Source: Microbacteriaceae bacterium
GTDB taxonomy: Bacteria > Actinomycetota > Actinomycetes > Actinomycetales > Microbacteriaceae
Assembly (NCBI GenBank): GCA_024642605.1
Contig: JAHEAT010000073.1
Coordinates: forward strand, 1-10,460
Reading direction: 5' to 3'
Length of the DNA: 10,460 nt
Part shown: piece by piece, positions 1 through 6,455 of the stretch
Layout of the letters: each line of letters begins with the position of its first letter
How positions within the stretch are numbered: position 1 is the stretch's first letter
The notes under the pieces: generated by a model
Told to the model about the DNA's origin: nothing
Databases searched by the model: none
What the model saw: the letters and a program-made list of their open reading frames with translations, nothing else
Program-made: the position numbers and the translations under genes

Positions 1-290
1 GCGGTGATGTCTACAGCTGGCTGGCTAAGCGGGCGAACCTTGTGCTCTTCAAGAGCCTCACGGTAGAACGAGTCGATTCCGTCGTTGATGGCGTGAGCCA
101 AGATAGCAGGGCGACCGACGCGCTTCTCGAGAAGGGTTGGTGGAACCTTTCCCTTGCGGAAGCCCGGAATCTGAACGTCTTCAGCAATGTGCTCGTAAGC
201 GTGGTCGATGCTTGGACGAAGATCTTCTGCCGATGCAGTGATGCTGATCTTTACGCGAGTTGGCTTAATACGTTCAATAGTGGACTTCAA
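1..290 (-). CDS. tig: Trigger factor, N-terminal part (runs off the left edge)
   Basis: Trigger factor is the ribosome-bound chaperone and prolyl isomerase that meets nascent chains at the exit tunnel. Only the first 96 residues are present. They are the ribosome-binding domain, with the signature loop GFRKGKVP at about residues 44-51 that docks on ribosomal protein uL23; the PPIase and C-terminal domains lie outside the window. The start is a TTG at 288-290, giving MKSTIERIKPTRVKI. It is supported by a GGAG Shine-Dalgarno (complement of 299-302) eight bases upstream and by the expected family N-terminus. A nearer ATG (complement of 296-298) hits a stop after three codons and is not the start. 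tRNA-Pro lies 56 bases upstream on the same strand, so the two may share a transcript. In actinobacteria clpP and clpX usually follow tig, but they would be outside this window. Confidence 0.95.
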   Translation of the reverse strand, partial: MKSTIERIKPTRVKISITASAEDLRPSIDHAYEHIAEDVQIPGFRKGKVPPTLLEKRVGRPAILAHAINDGIDSFYREALEEHKVRPLSQPAVDIT

Positions 291-298
291 GGATTCAT

Positions 299-302
299 CT
301 CC
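299..302 (-). promoter_or_regulatory. Ribosome binding site of tig
   Basis: On the minus strand GGAG lies eight bases before the TTG start of tig. It decides the start, because the only ATG nearby is out of frame and closes after three codons. Confidence 0.7.
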
Positions 303-346
303 AATTGGTGGCCCGAAAGGGCTTTAATGCGGTTGAAGGCAATAAC

Positions 347-422
347 TGGTCGGGGTGACAGGACTCGAACCTGCGATATCCTGCTCCCAAAGCAGGCGCG
401 CTAGCCACTACGCTACACCCCG
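347..422 (-). tRNA. tRNA-Pro (anticodon UGG), CCA encoded
   Basis: On the minus strand the full cloverleaf can be drawn. The acceptor stem is CGGGGTG (422-416) with CACCCCG (357-351). The D-arm has a four-pair stem, the anticodon stem is CCTGC/GCAGG, and the anticodon TGG (389-387) sits in loop TTTGGGA. The T-arm is GCAGG-TTCGAGT-CCTGT. Discriminator A is at 350 and an encoded CCA at 349-347. UGG can read all or most proline codons. It is transcribed toward tig and divergently from tRNA-Gly. Confidence 0.97.
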
Positions 423-467
423 GTGGTAAATCCGGACTTTGTTCTCAAACTCCGAACAACCTCCGCA

Positions 468-497
468 AGTCTATCCCATAGAATGGTCTAGTCGTAA
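468..497 (-). promoter_or_regulatory. Possible promoter of tRNA-Pro
   Basis: On the minus strand TTACGA (497-492), an 18-base spacer and TAGACT (473-468) resemble -35 and -10 boxes. They would start transcription near 461, about 40 bases before the mature 5' end of tRNA-Pro. The match to consensus is moderate and was judged by eye only. I found no convincing promoter for tRNA-Gly in the same spacer. Confidence 0.35.
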
Positions 498-528
498 CGC
501 TTTGAGTTTGAAAAGAAACTTAATACTT

Positions 529-602
529 GCGGATGTAGCTCAATGGTAGAGCCTCAGTCTTCCAAACTGATGGTGCGGGTTCGATTCCCGTCATCCGCTC
601 CA
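529..602 (+). tRNA. tRNA-Gly (anticodon UCC), CCA encoded
   Basis: The cloverleaf is clear: acceptor GCGGATG (529-535) with CATCCGC (592-598), D-arm GCTC/GAGC, anticodon stem TCAGT/ACTGA with loop CTTCCAA and anticodon TCC (561-563), and T-arm GCGGG-TTCGATT-CCCGT. The discriminator is T at 599, as usual for bacterial glycine tRNAs, followed by an encoded CCA at 600-602. A strong intrinsic terminator starts three bases later, so this looks like a single-gene transcript. It diverges from tRNA-Pro. Confidence 0.97.
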
Positions 603-604
603 AG

Positions 605-631
605 ACCCCGAGAGATCGGGGTTTTTCTTTT
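605..631 (+). terminator. Intrinsic terminator after tRNA-Gly
   Basis: A seven-pair perfect stem, ACCCCGA (605-611) with TCGGGGT (616-622), closes a GAGA tetraloop. It is followed by TTTTTCTTTT. This is a textbook rho-independent terminator for the plus strand. On the other strand the same hairpin is followed by TCTTGG rather than a T-run, so it is at best a weak stop for the convergent glycosylase transcript that ends at 647. Confidence 0.93.
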
Positions 632-646
632 ACCGTAGTCAGTTAC

Positions 647-1441
647 TCAACGCTGGCAGGTCGCGCACCAGTAGAGCTTTCGCGCCGCCATCAACTCCAA
701 ACTCACAGGCGAGCCGCAGCGCCTACACGGCTTACCTTCTCGCTTATAAACAAAATTGCGGTCTTCTTTTTTCGGATTCTTGCCGAGCAAGTTATCGCGA
801 GTGATCATGAAGCCGGTTTTCACACCAACTCTCATGAGTTTCACCGAGTCAACCCAAAGTGCTTCAATCTGTTCACGCGTCAGCGCTGAGCCAGGTGTGT
901 GTGGCTCGATGCCCGCGCGAAACAAAAGCTCGGCTCGATAAACGTTGCCGATTCCGCTGATCACGTCTTGGTTCATCAGTAGTAACCCAATGGCGGTCGG
1001 AGACTTCAGAACGCGCTCTGTGAATCGCTTAGATTCGGTCTTTTGCGGGTTTGGATTCAGCGGGTCTGGGCCAAGCCGGCGCATCACACTCAGCGCCGTG
1101 TTGTGATCAGTGACCTCGCAGACCGTCGGGCCCCGAAGATCTACATAAACGTTTGAATGCGCGAACCGCGCACGTACCTGCCCAACAATTTCTGGAGTTT
1201 CGGTGGATTCGTGAAACTGCCACTTGCCATAAATACCCAGATGTATGCGCAAGGTTAGTTCGTTTTCGAATTCGAGAAACATCTGTTTACCTACAGCAGT
1301 CACCCGCGTTAGGCGCTGACCAGAGACGGCGGCGGCATCCTTGGCAAAGCGGCCCTGGGGCGAGGTTACATTTAGTGGCTTGCCTGCGAAGTGCGCATTC
1401 AAACTATCTGCAATGCGATGAACAATGTGCCCCTCGGGCAT
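647..1441 (-). CDS. nei2: Fpg/Nei-family DNA glycosylase (Nei2-type)
   Basis: This is a base-excision repair glycosylase/AP-lyase that removes oxidised bases. The 264-residue protein begins MPEGH: after Met removal Pro is the Schiff-base nucleophile and Glu3 the general acid. Lys52 (VGKQ) is in the position of the beta-hairpin lysine. The helix-two-turn-helix is at about 150-180 (LLMNQDVISGIGNVYRAEL). The C-terminal zinc finger has Cys239, Cys242, Cys259 and Cys262. The MPEGH start and the segment SPQGRF match, from memory, the mycobacterial Nei2 (Rv2464c) more closely than Fpg (MPELPEV), so opposite-strand preference and exact substrate are uncertain. The ATG has AAAGG six bases upstream. 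It is the last gene of a minus-strand unit, 15 bases after rpiB, and converges on tRNA-Gly. Confidence 0.93.
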   Translation of the reverse strand: MPEGHIVHRIADSLNAHFAGKPLNVTSPQGRFAKDAAAVSGQRLTRVTAVGKQMFLEFENELTLRIHLGIYGKWQFHESTETPEIVGQVRARFAHSNVYVDLRGPTVCEVTDHNTALSVMRRLGPDPLNPNPQKTESKRFTERVLKSPTAIGLLLMNQDVISGIGNVYRAELLFRAGIEPHTPGSALTREQIEALWVDSVKLMRVGVKTGFMITRDNLLGKNPKKEDRNFVYKREGKPCRRCGSPVSLELMAARKLYWCATCQR

Positions 1442-1456
1442 CGATGCCTTTCGTAA

Positions 1457-1927
1457 CTAAAGAATTTCGCCGGTTTGTTCGTAGGCAGCGATTTTGCCGA
1501 TTCGTCGCTGGTGGCGCTCGTCGTGGCTAAACGGTTCGGCAATAAAAGCGCGAATCAATTCAAGCACTTCGCTTTGATCATGTTGCCTAGCACCGACTGC
1601 TATAACGTTGGCGTCGTTGTGCGACCTAGCCAGTTTTGCCGTGTCGAGGTTCCACGCAAGCGCTGCTCGAATTCCATGAACTTTATTGGCTGCGATTTGT
1701 TCGCCATTGCCTGAACCGCCGAGCACGATTCCAAGTGCATCGCTGCCCGCCTGCTGATCGCTTACCACCGCAAGGGCTGCGTTGATGCAGAAACTTGGGT
1801 AGTCGTCTAATGGGTCGTAGCTCGTTGGCCCGTGATCAAAAACCTCGTGGCCCTCCGCTGATAGTTGCTCAACTAAAAACCGGCTCAGGTCAAGCCCGGC
1901 GTGGTCGGTGGCAATGTGAATTCGCAC
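1457..1927 (-). CDS. rpiB: Ribose-5-phosphate isomerase B
   Basis: RpiB interconverts ribose 5-phosphate and ribulose 5-phosphate in the non-oxidative pentose phosphate pathway. The 156-residue length fits the actinobacterial form. Visible motifs are TDHAG near the N-terminus (Asp8, His9), the phosphate/substrate loop LGGSGNGEQIAANK at 69-82, His103, Arg114, and the C-terminal Arg138 and Arg142. Glu76 in GNGE is the actinobacterial catalytic base (Mtb Glu75) that replaces the cysteine of the E. coli type. The start is a GTG three bases after the stop of the upstream membrane-protein gene, with only a weak AAGAAG before it. This suggests translational coupling. The enzyme is cytosolic. No odd features. 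Confidence 0.96.
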   Translation of the reverse strand: MRIHIATDHAGLDLSRFLVEQLSAEGHEVFDHGPTSYDPLDDYPSFCINAALAVVSDQQAGSDALGIVLGGSGNGEQIAANKVHGIRAALAWNLDTAKLARSHNDANVIAVGARQHDQSEVLELIRAFIAEPFSHDERHQRRIGKIAAYEQTGEIL

Positions 1928-1930
1928 TGG

Positions 1931-2446
1931 TTACTTCTTTTCAGACTTCTTTGGGTTAGCGGTTGGCTTTGACTTGGTCTTGACGCTCTGAACCTGCGGC
2001 CCGGTGTTGATGGTGGTGTAAGCGGTTTTCTTGAGCCGAGGCTTGTTGTCGTCGATTACGAAACGGTAGGTCAAAAGGCCTCCTACCACGCTTGTAACAC
2101 CAACCAGAATCGAGCCACCGATGAGCGACGCGACGCCTTCCTGGTCGAGCCCGGTCTTTGAGGAGCTGGTTACCCAAACCAAAAACAGTGCGAAACCGGT
2201 TGCGGTGAGCACACTGACCCCCAAGTTGATAAACAGGCGCTCTTTCTGAACTCGAGTCTTGAAAACTAAACCAGCAATCGACCATAGAGTGAAGGTCGGA
2301 AACATGAAGAATATGGCTACTCCAGTGGTAAGGCTGAATGCCATGTTTAGGTCACCTTCGGTGATCCAGTAGTAGCTGATGACCAGTAGCAGTGAAATGG
2401 CAAAGTTCGACATCGATTCGACCATGGGGCTGGGTCTCAAACGCAC
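1931..2446 (-). CDS. Unrecognised four-helix membrane protein with lysine-rich tail
   Basis: I do not recognise this family. The 171-residue product has four likely membrane helices at about 14-29, 36-63, 71-93 and 105-131. A hydrophilic, strongly basic C-terminal tail follows (132-171, ending in KKSEKK), probably cytoplasmic. No catalytic motif is visible. The GTG start at 2446 is preferred because GGAG (complement of 2452-2455) lies five bases upstream. The alternative ATG at residue 8 has no Shine-Dalgarno. It is the first gene of the minus unit leading into rpiB (3-base gap) and the glycosylase. In M. tuberculosis the slot between rpiB and pepN holds, from memory, a mycoredoxin-like DsbA-fold protein (Rv2466c). 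This protein is clearly not that, so function cannot be borrowed from context. Membrane location is fairly sure; role is unknown. Confidence 0.85.
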   Translation of the reverse strand: MRLRPSPMVESMSNFAISLLLVISYYWITEGDLNMAFSLTTGVAIFFMFPTFTLWSIAGLVFKTRVQKERLFINLGVSVLTATGFALFLVWVTSSSKTGLDQEGVASLIGGSILVGVTSVVGGLLTYRFVIDDNKPRLKKTAYTTINTGPQVQSVKTKSKPTANPKKSEKK

Positions 2447-2458
2447 GTGGGCTCCGTC

Positions 2459-2488
2459 TTTAGTGGGCTGAATACTGCTATTAGGCTA
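2459..2488. promoter_or_regulatory. Divergent promoter region between the membrane-protein gene and pepN
   Basis: In the 79-base spacer TTTAGT (2459-2464), a 17-base gap and TAGGCT (2482-2487) make a plausible plus-strand promoter, starting near 2494, about 32 bases before pepN. The seven bases TAGGCTA (2482-2488) also read TAGCCTA on the minus strand. They could therefore serve as a -10 box in both directions, with the minus start near 2476, about 30 bases before the GTG at 2446. No good minus-strand -35 is visible. Judged by eye only. Confidence 0.4.
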
Positions 2489-2515
2489 GACGAAGATTGC
2501 CCAGTTCCACGACAT

Positions 2516-2520
2516 AGGAG
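2516..2520 (+). promoter_or_regulatory. Ribosome binding site of pepN
   Basis: AGGAG lies five bases before the TTG at 2526. It fixes this non-ATG start; no other start with a comparable site is seen nearby. Confidence 0.75.
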
Positions 2521-2525
2521 TCGCA

Positions 2526-5069
2526 TTGCCAGGAGAAAACCTAACCAAGGTTGAAGCAGAACTTCGTTCAGAAATCGTCAACACACATTCTTACGAGGTT
2601 AACCTCGATCTGACTTCATCAGATGAGACGTTCCGTTCAATCACCACGGTGCGCTTTGCAGCTAAGCCGGGAGCATCCACTTTCATTGATGCGATTACTT
2701 CCAAGGTGCACTCGGTCACACTCAACGGTTCTGCCCTTGACGTGTCGGCGGTTTCTGACGGAATCCGCATTCAACTAAACAACTTGCAAGTCGAAAACGA
2801 ACTTGTTGTAGATGCCGACGCATTTTTCATGAATACCGGCGAAGGTTTGCACCGATTTGTCGACCCAGTTGACAATGAGGTTTACCTCTACACGCAGTTT
2901 GAGGTGCCAGATTCAAGACGTATGTTTGCCGTTTTTGAGCAGCCAGACCTCAAGGCAACCTTTGCTTTCACTGTGACCGCACCAGATCACTGGCAGGTTG
3001 TATCGAACCAGCCATCGCCTAAACCCACTGCGGCCGGCGAGAAAAAGGCAACTTGGGCGTTCGAACCGACTCCACGAATTTCGAGCTACATCACGGCACT
3101 TATCGCTGGCCCTTACGTTTCGCGCCACTCGTCGTTGGTATCTGCAGACGGCCGCACCATTGCCCTCGGCGTCTACTGCCGAGCTTCGCTGGAGCAGTAT
3201 CTCGAAGCCGATTACATGTTTGAGAAAACCCGAGAAGGTTTTACGTTTTTTGAAAAGACCTTCAACTACCCATACCCTTTTGACAAGTACGACCAACTCT
3301 TTGTTCCAGACTTCAACGCTGGGGCAATGGAAAACGCCGGTGCCGTTACCTTTACCGAAACCTACGTCTTTCGCGGAGCGGTTGCCGAGGCTCTTCGCGA
3401 GCGTCGCGTTGTCACCATCCTTCACGAGCTAGCACACATGTGGTTTGGCGACCTGGTTACTATGCGCTGGTGGAACGACCTGTGGCTGAACGAATCGTTC
3501 GCCGAGTACACCTCACACCTTGCAGTTGCCGAGGCAACCGAATGGACCGACGCCTGGACCACTTTTGCCTTCAGCGAAAAGGCCTGGGCTTACACGCAAG
3601 ACCAGCTGCCCTCCACGCACCCGATTGTGGCGCCAATCAACGACCTTGAAGACGTGCAGGTGAACTTTGACGGCATCACCTACGCCAAGGGCGCTTCGGT
3701 GCTCAAGCAACTCGGTGCAACCGTCGGTCGTGACGCCTTTGAACAGGGCGTAGCGGTTTACTTCAAAAAGCACGCATTTGGTAATGCCGTTCTAAAAGAC
3801 TTGCTTGATGAACTCGCCATCACTTCGGGCCGCGACCTCACCGCCTGGAGCCAGGCGTGGCTCGAGACCGCCGGAGTCAACACGCTACGTGCACACGTTG
3901 AAAGCACGGATGGCAAGATCACCGCGTTCTCGATCGAGCAAACCGCCGCGGCGGCATATCCAACCATCAGACCTCACCGCATGGCCATTGGTTTTTACAA
4001 CCTGGTCGAAAACGAGTTGGTTCGTACCCATCAGCTTGAACTCGACGTGCAAGGCGTGAACACAGAAGTTGCCGATTTGGTGGGCCTAGAGCGCCCTAGC
4101 CTGATTCTGCTGAACGACGACGACCTCACCTACGCCAAGGTTCGCCTGGATGACGAGTCTTGGAACTTCGCGCTTCACAACCTAGGCAAGCTCAGCGACC
4201 CGCTAGCACGCGCACAGGTTTGGGGTGCGGCCTGGGATGCAACTCGCGATGGCGAGTCTTCGGCAACCGACTTCATCAATCTGGTGCTTGGAAATGTCGC
4301 TGAAGAAACTCAGGGCACGATGCTAATCACACTGTTGCGTCAGCTCATGACCACGACCAAGCTCTACACCGCTCCAGAGCATCGCCACGCAACCATCTCC
4401 TCGGTTGCATCGCGCCTCTTGGAGATGGCGAAGAACGCAAAGCCGGGCTCAGACAACCAACTTTTGTTCACCAGGTTCGCCACCTACTTCGCTGAAACTC
4501 AAGACGCTGCCGACATCCTTGCCGGTTTGTTCAACGGCTCTCTGGTGTTCGAGGGCTTGAGGCTTGACCAAGATATGCGCTGGGACCTAATCAATGGTTT
4601 GGTGATGTCGGGTCGATTCGGCGCAGCTGAAATCGAAGCGGAATTGGCAAGAGACAACACCGCTAACGGCGCAAAACAGGCGATGTTGGCTAAAACCTCG
4701 ATTCCAACGCCTGAAGGCAAACAAGCCGCTTGGCACGAGCTAATTGCAAACGCGGATCTGTCAAACACAGCAATCAACTTCGGTTGCCAGGGGCTCATTC
4801 GTGCGCACGACACCACTTTGCTTGAGCCAATTGTCGATTGGTACTTCGAAGCGGCTCTACAAATTTGGGAATCACGCACTTTCAAGATTGCCGAATACAT
4901 TCTCGAAGGCGCTTACCCGATCTACCTCGCAAACGAAGCGCTCGCTTCGAAGACTCGCGAATACGCCTCTCGTCCTGAGGTTGCCTCCAAGCCGGCATTC
5001 GCACGCATCATGCTCGAAAACTTGGATGCTGTAGAGCGCGCGCTCAAGGCGCAGAAGAGGGATGCTTAA
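2526..5069 (+). CDS. pepN: Aminopeptidase N, M1 zinc metallopeptidase
   Basis: PepN is a cytosolic aminopeptidase that removes N-terminal residues from peptides in the last steps of protein breakdown. The 847-residue length fits actinobacterial PepN. From the N-terminus there is a beta-saddle domain, including YTQFEVPDSRRMF at about 122-134, then the thermolysin-like domain, then a long helical ERAP1-like C-terminal domain. The substrate-anchoring GAMEN is at 266-270. The zinc site is HELAH (His300, Glu301, His304) with the third ligand Glu323 in NES, at the family's 18-residue spacing. The transition-state Tyr386 lies in GITYAKG. All catalytic residues are intact and no signal peptide is seen. 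The start is TTG with a good AGGAG. It leads a plus-strand unit: the mscS gene follows after only three bases. Confidence 0.97.
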   Translation: MPGENLTKVEAELRSEIVNTHSYEVNLDLTSSDETFRSITTVRFAAKPGASTFIDAITSKVHSVTLNGSALDVSAVSDGIRIQLNNLQVENELVVDADAFFMNTGEGLHRFVDPVDNEVYLYTQFEVPDSRRMFAVFEQPDLKATFAFTVTAPDHWQVVSNQPSPKPTAAGEKKATWAFEPTPRISSYITALIAGPYVSRHSSLVSADGRTIALGVYCRASLEQYLEADYMFEKTREGFTFFEKTFNYPYPFDKYDQLFVPDFNAGAMENAGAVTFTETYVFRGAVAEALRERRVVTILHELAHMWFGDLVTMRWWNDLWLNESFAEYTSHLAVAEATEWTDAWTTFAFSEKAWAYTQDQLPSTHPIVAPINDLEDVQVNFDGITYAKGASVLKQLGATVGRDAFEQGVAVYFKKHAFGNAVLKDLLDELAITSGRDLTAWSQAWLETAGVNTLRAHVESTDGKITAFSIEQTAAAAYPTIRPHRMAIGFYNLVENELVRTHQLELDVQGVNTEVADLVGLERPSLILLNDDDLTYAKVRLDDESWNFALHNLGKLSDPLARAQVWGAAWDATRDGESSATDFINLVLGNVAEETQGTMLITLLRQLMTTTKLYTAPEHRHATISSVASRLLEMAKNAKPGSDNQLLFTRFATYFAETQDAADILAGLFNGSLVFEGLRLDQDMRWDLINGLVMSGRFGAAEIEAELARDNTANGAKQAMLAKTSIPTPEGKQAAWHELIANADLSNTAINFGCQGLIRAHDTTLLEPIVDWYFEAALQIWESRTFKIAEYILEGAYPIYLANEALASKTREYASRPEVASKPAFARIMLENLDAVERALKAQKRDA

Positions 5070-5072
5070 AGC

Positions 5073-5972
5073 ATGAATAACGCTTTCACTGAGTGGCTTG
5101 CATCGTTTTGGACTCAGAACCAAACTTTGATTCACATAGTTCTAGTGCTGGTTGTGGCTCTAATTCTGAGAGCCGTACTGCTGGCATCGGTTCGTCGAAT
5201 CGTATCTGGAGTAGTTACCGGAGTTCGAGGTAAAGGTAGCGGTCGCGTGGCCAGCGAATCGCCGGTTGAAAAAGCCCGTGTCGTGCAGCGCACGAAAACC
5301 ATGGGTTCTGTGCTCTCAAACTTCATCACCTGGACGATAACGATCATCGCGGTGATTCAAGTCTTGGGTGAACTGGGTGTTGCCGTCGGTGGCCTAATTG
5401 CAGGTGCCGGAATTATCGGAGCAGCCATTGGTTTTGGTGCTCAAAGTTTGGTACGTGACCTCATCACCGGTCTCTTCATTGTGTTTGAAGACCAATACGG
5501 GGTGGGCGACGTAGTCGACCTTGGCGAAGTAAAGGGCAGCGTCGAAGCCGTGGGCTTGAGAGTAACTCAGGTTAAAGACTTCGAAGGCACCCTTTGGTAT
5601 GTGCGAAATGGCGAGATCAGCCGCGTTGGCAATAAATCGCAAGGTTGGTCGCGTGTAGTTCTCGACCTAGCAATTGATGTCGATACCGACAGAGCCAAGG
5701 CCACAGACACACTGCTAGCCGCAGCTGCCGATGTGAAGGCAAACTCTGAATACACCGAAGCAATTGTTACTGATGCCGAGGTTTGGGGTGTTCAGGCCTT
5801 CAGCGGCGATGAAGTGGTCTTGCGTTTGGTGATGCAGGTTGACCACAAATCACAGGATGCTATCGCTCGAGCCTTGCGCGAAGCAGCTCTAACGCAGCTC
5901 AAGAAGGCAAAGATTTCGTTGAGTTCTGGCAAGAACGCCGTGTTCGTCAATCTACAAAACCGCTCCAAATGA
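5073..5972 (+). CDS. mscS: MscS-family small-conductance mechanosensitive channel
   Basis: MscS channels open under membrane tension and release solutes during sudden osmotic downshift. The 299-residue protein has a short N-terminus, membrane helices at about 19-41 and 79-104, and the Gly/Ala-rich pore helix TM3 at about 105-140 (GLIAGAGIIGAAIGFGAQSLVRD). The conserved beta-domain motif FEDQYGVGDVV follows at 138-148. VRNGEI (177-182) is in the position of the family's V/I-PNG motif, with Arg in place of the usual Pro. A cytosolic alpha/beta vestibule ends the chain. Length and layout resemble the core E. coli MscS (286 residues). The ATG is three bases after pepN, with a GAGG 12 bases upstream inside the pepN 3' end. 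Its own stop overlaps the next ATG. Gating type and any role in glutamate export (as in corynebacterial MscCG) cannot be told from this sequence. Confidence 0.94.
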   Translation: MNNAFTEWLASFWTQNQTLIHIVLVLVVALILRAVLLASVRRIVSGVVTGVRGKGSGRVASESPVEKARVVQRTKTMGSVLSNFITWTITIIAVIQVLGELGVAVGGLIAGAGIIGAAIGFGAQSLVRDLITGLFIVFEDQYGVGDVVDLGEVKGSVEAVGLRVTQVKDFEGTLWYVRNGEISRVGNKSQGWSRVVLDLAIDVDTDRAKATDTLLAAAADVKANSEYTEAIVTDAEVWGVQAFSGDEVVLRLVMQVDHKSQDAIARALREAALTQLKKAKISLSSGKNAVFVNLQNRSK

Positions 5973-6418
5973 GCCAAGAGTTCGAAGATAAAGATCGAGT
6001 AGAGGCAGTTCGAATAACTATGCCCTCGGGCGAGAAGGCCGGCGGAAACTTTTATGAACAAGTTGGCGGTTCGGCAACTTTCAAAAAGCTGGTTGACCAT
6101 TTCTACGCAGGCGTCGCGAACGATGAAGTGCTTCGACCGATGTACCCAGAAGAAGCCCTAGGCCCAGCGGCGGAACGACTTCAGCTTTTCCTTGAGCAGT
6201 ACTGGGGAGGGCCTTCGACTTACCAAGAGTTGCGTGGGCATCCGAGGCTTCGAATGCGGCACAATCCCTTCAAGATCAACCCGCTCGCTCGCGAACGTTG
6301 GCTTTTGCACATGCGAGCAGCCGTTGATTCGCTGCAACTGGCGCCACTTAAAGAGGCGGAACTCTGGGCTTACCTCGACCGAGCCGCAACTGCCATGTTA
6401 AATACCTTCGAAGACTAG
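5969..6418 (+). CDS. glbO: Group II truncated haemoglobin (GlbO type)
   Basis: GlbO-type globins bind oxygen and other small ligands at haem, and are linked to oxygen/redox chemistry at the membrane in mycobacteria. The core from NFYEQVGG (27-34) onward follows M. tuberculosis GlbO closely: Tyr46 (B10), Tyr59 (CD1, in PMYPE), FLEQYWGGP at 74-82, proximal His98 in GHPRLRMRH, and Trp111 (G8). These match Mtb Tyr23, Tyr36, His75 and Trp88 with a constant offset of 23. At 149 residues the protein carries an N-terminal extension of about 23 residues, charged and of no known motif. The ATG overlaps the mscS stop as ATGA and no Shine-Dalgarno is seen, so coupled translation is likely. An internal ATG (Met18) would shorten the extension but also lacks a ribosome site. 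The gene is third in the pepN-mscS unit. Confidence 0.95.
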   Translation: MSQEFEDKDRVEAVRITMPSGEKAGGNFYEQVGGSATFKKLVDHFYAGVANDEVLRPMYPEEALGPAAERLQLFLEQYWGGPSTYQELRGHPRLRMRHNPFKINPLARERWLLHMRAAVDSLQLAPLKEAELWAYLDRAATAMLNTFED

Positions 6419-6434
6419 GCGAGGTCTTTAATGT

Positions 6435-6454
6435 CTCTTCGCGACTAGCGAGAG
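6435..6454. terminator. Weak hairpin between two convergent genes
   Basis: CTCT-T-CGC (6435-6442) pairs with GCG-AGAG (6448-6454) across a five-base loop, with one bulged T. It sits in the 37-base gap between the convergent glbO and the unknown-function gene. Neither side has a proper T-run, so it may be a weak two-way terminator or nothing. Confidence 0.3.
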
Positions 6455-6455
6455 C

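Noticed and set aside
290..298. Three-codon leader peptide overlapping the tig start
   Set aside because: The ATG directly abuts the GGAG site, leaving no room for initiation; most likely chance.
311..322. GCCC-GAAA-GGGC hairpin between tRNA-Pro and tig as a terminator
   Set aside because: The stem is only four pairs, with no T-run in the tRNA-to-tig direction; too weak to call.
42..404. Plus-strand open frame across the tig start and tRNA-Pro
   Set aside because: It runs through the antisense of the trigger factor and the tRNA; not a gene.
2913..3425. Minus-strand open frame (170 codons) within pepN
   Set aside because: It is antisense to the catalytic domain of PepN, and no recognisable protein results.
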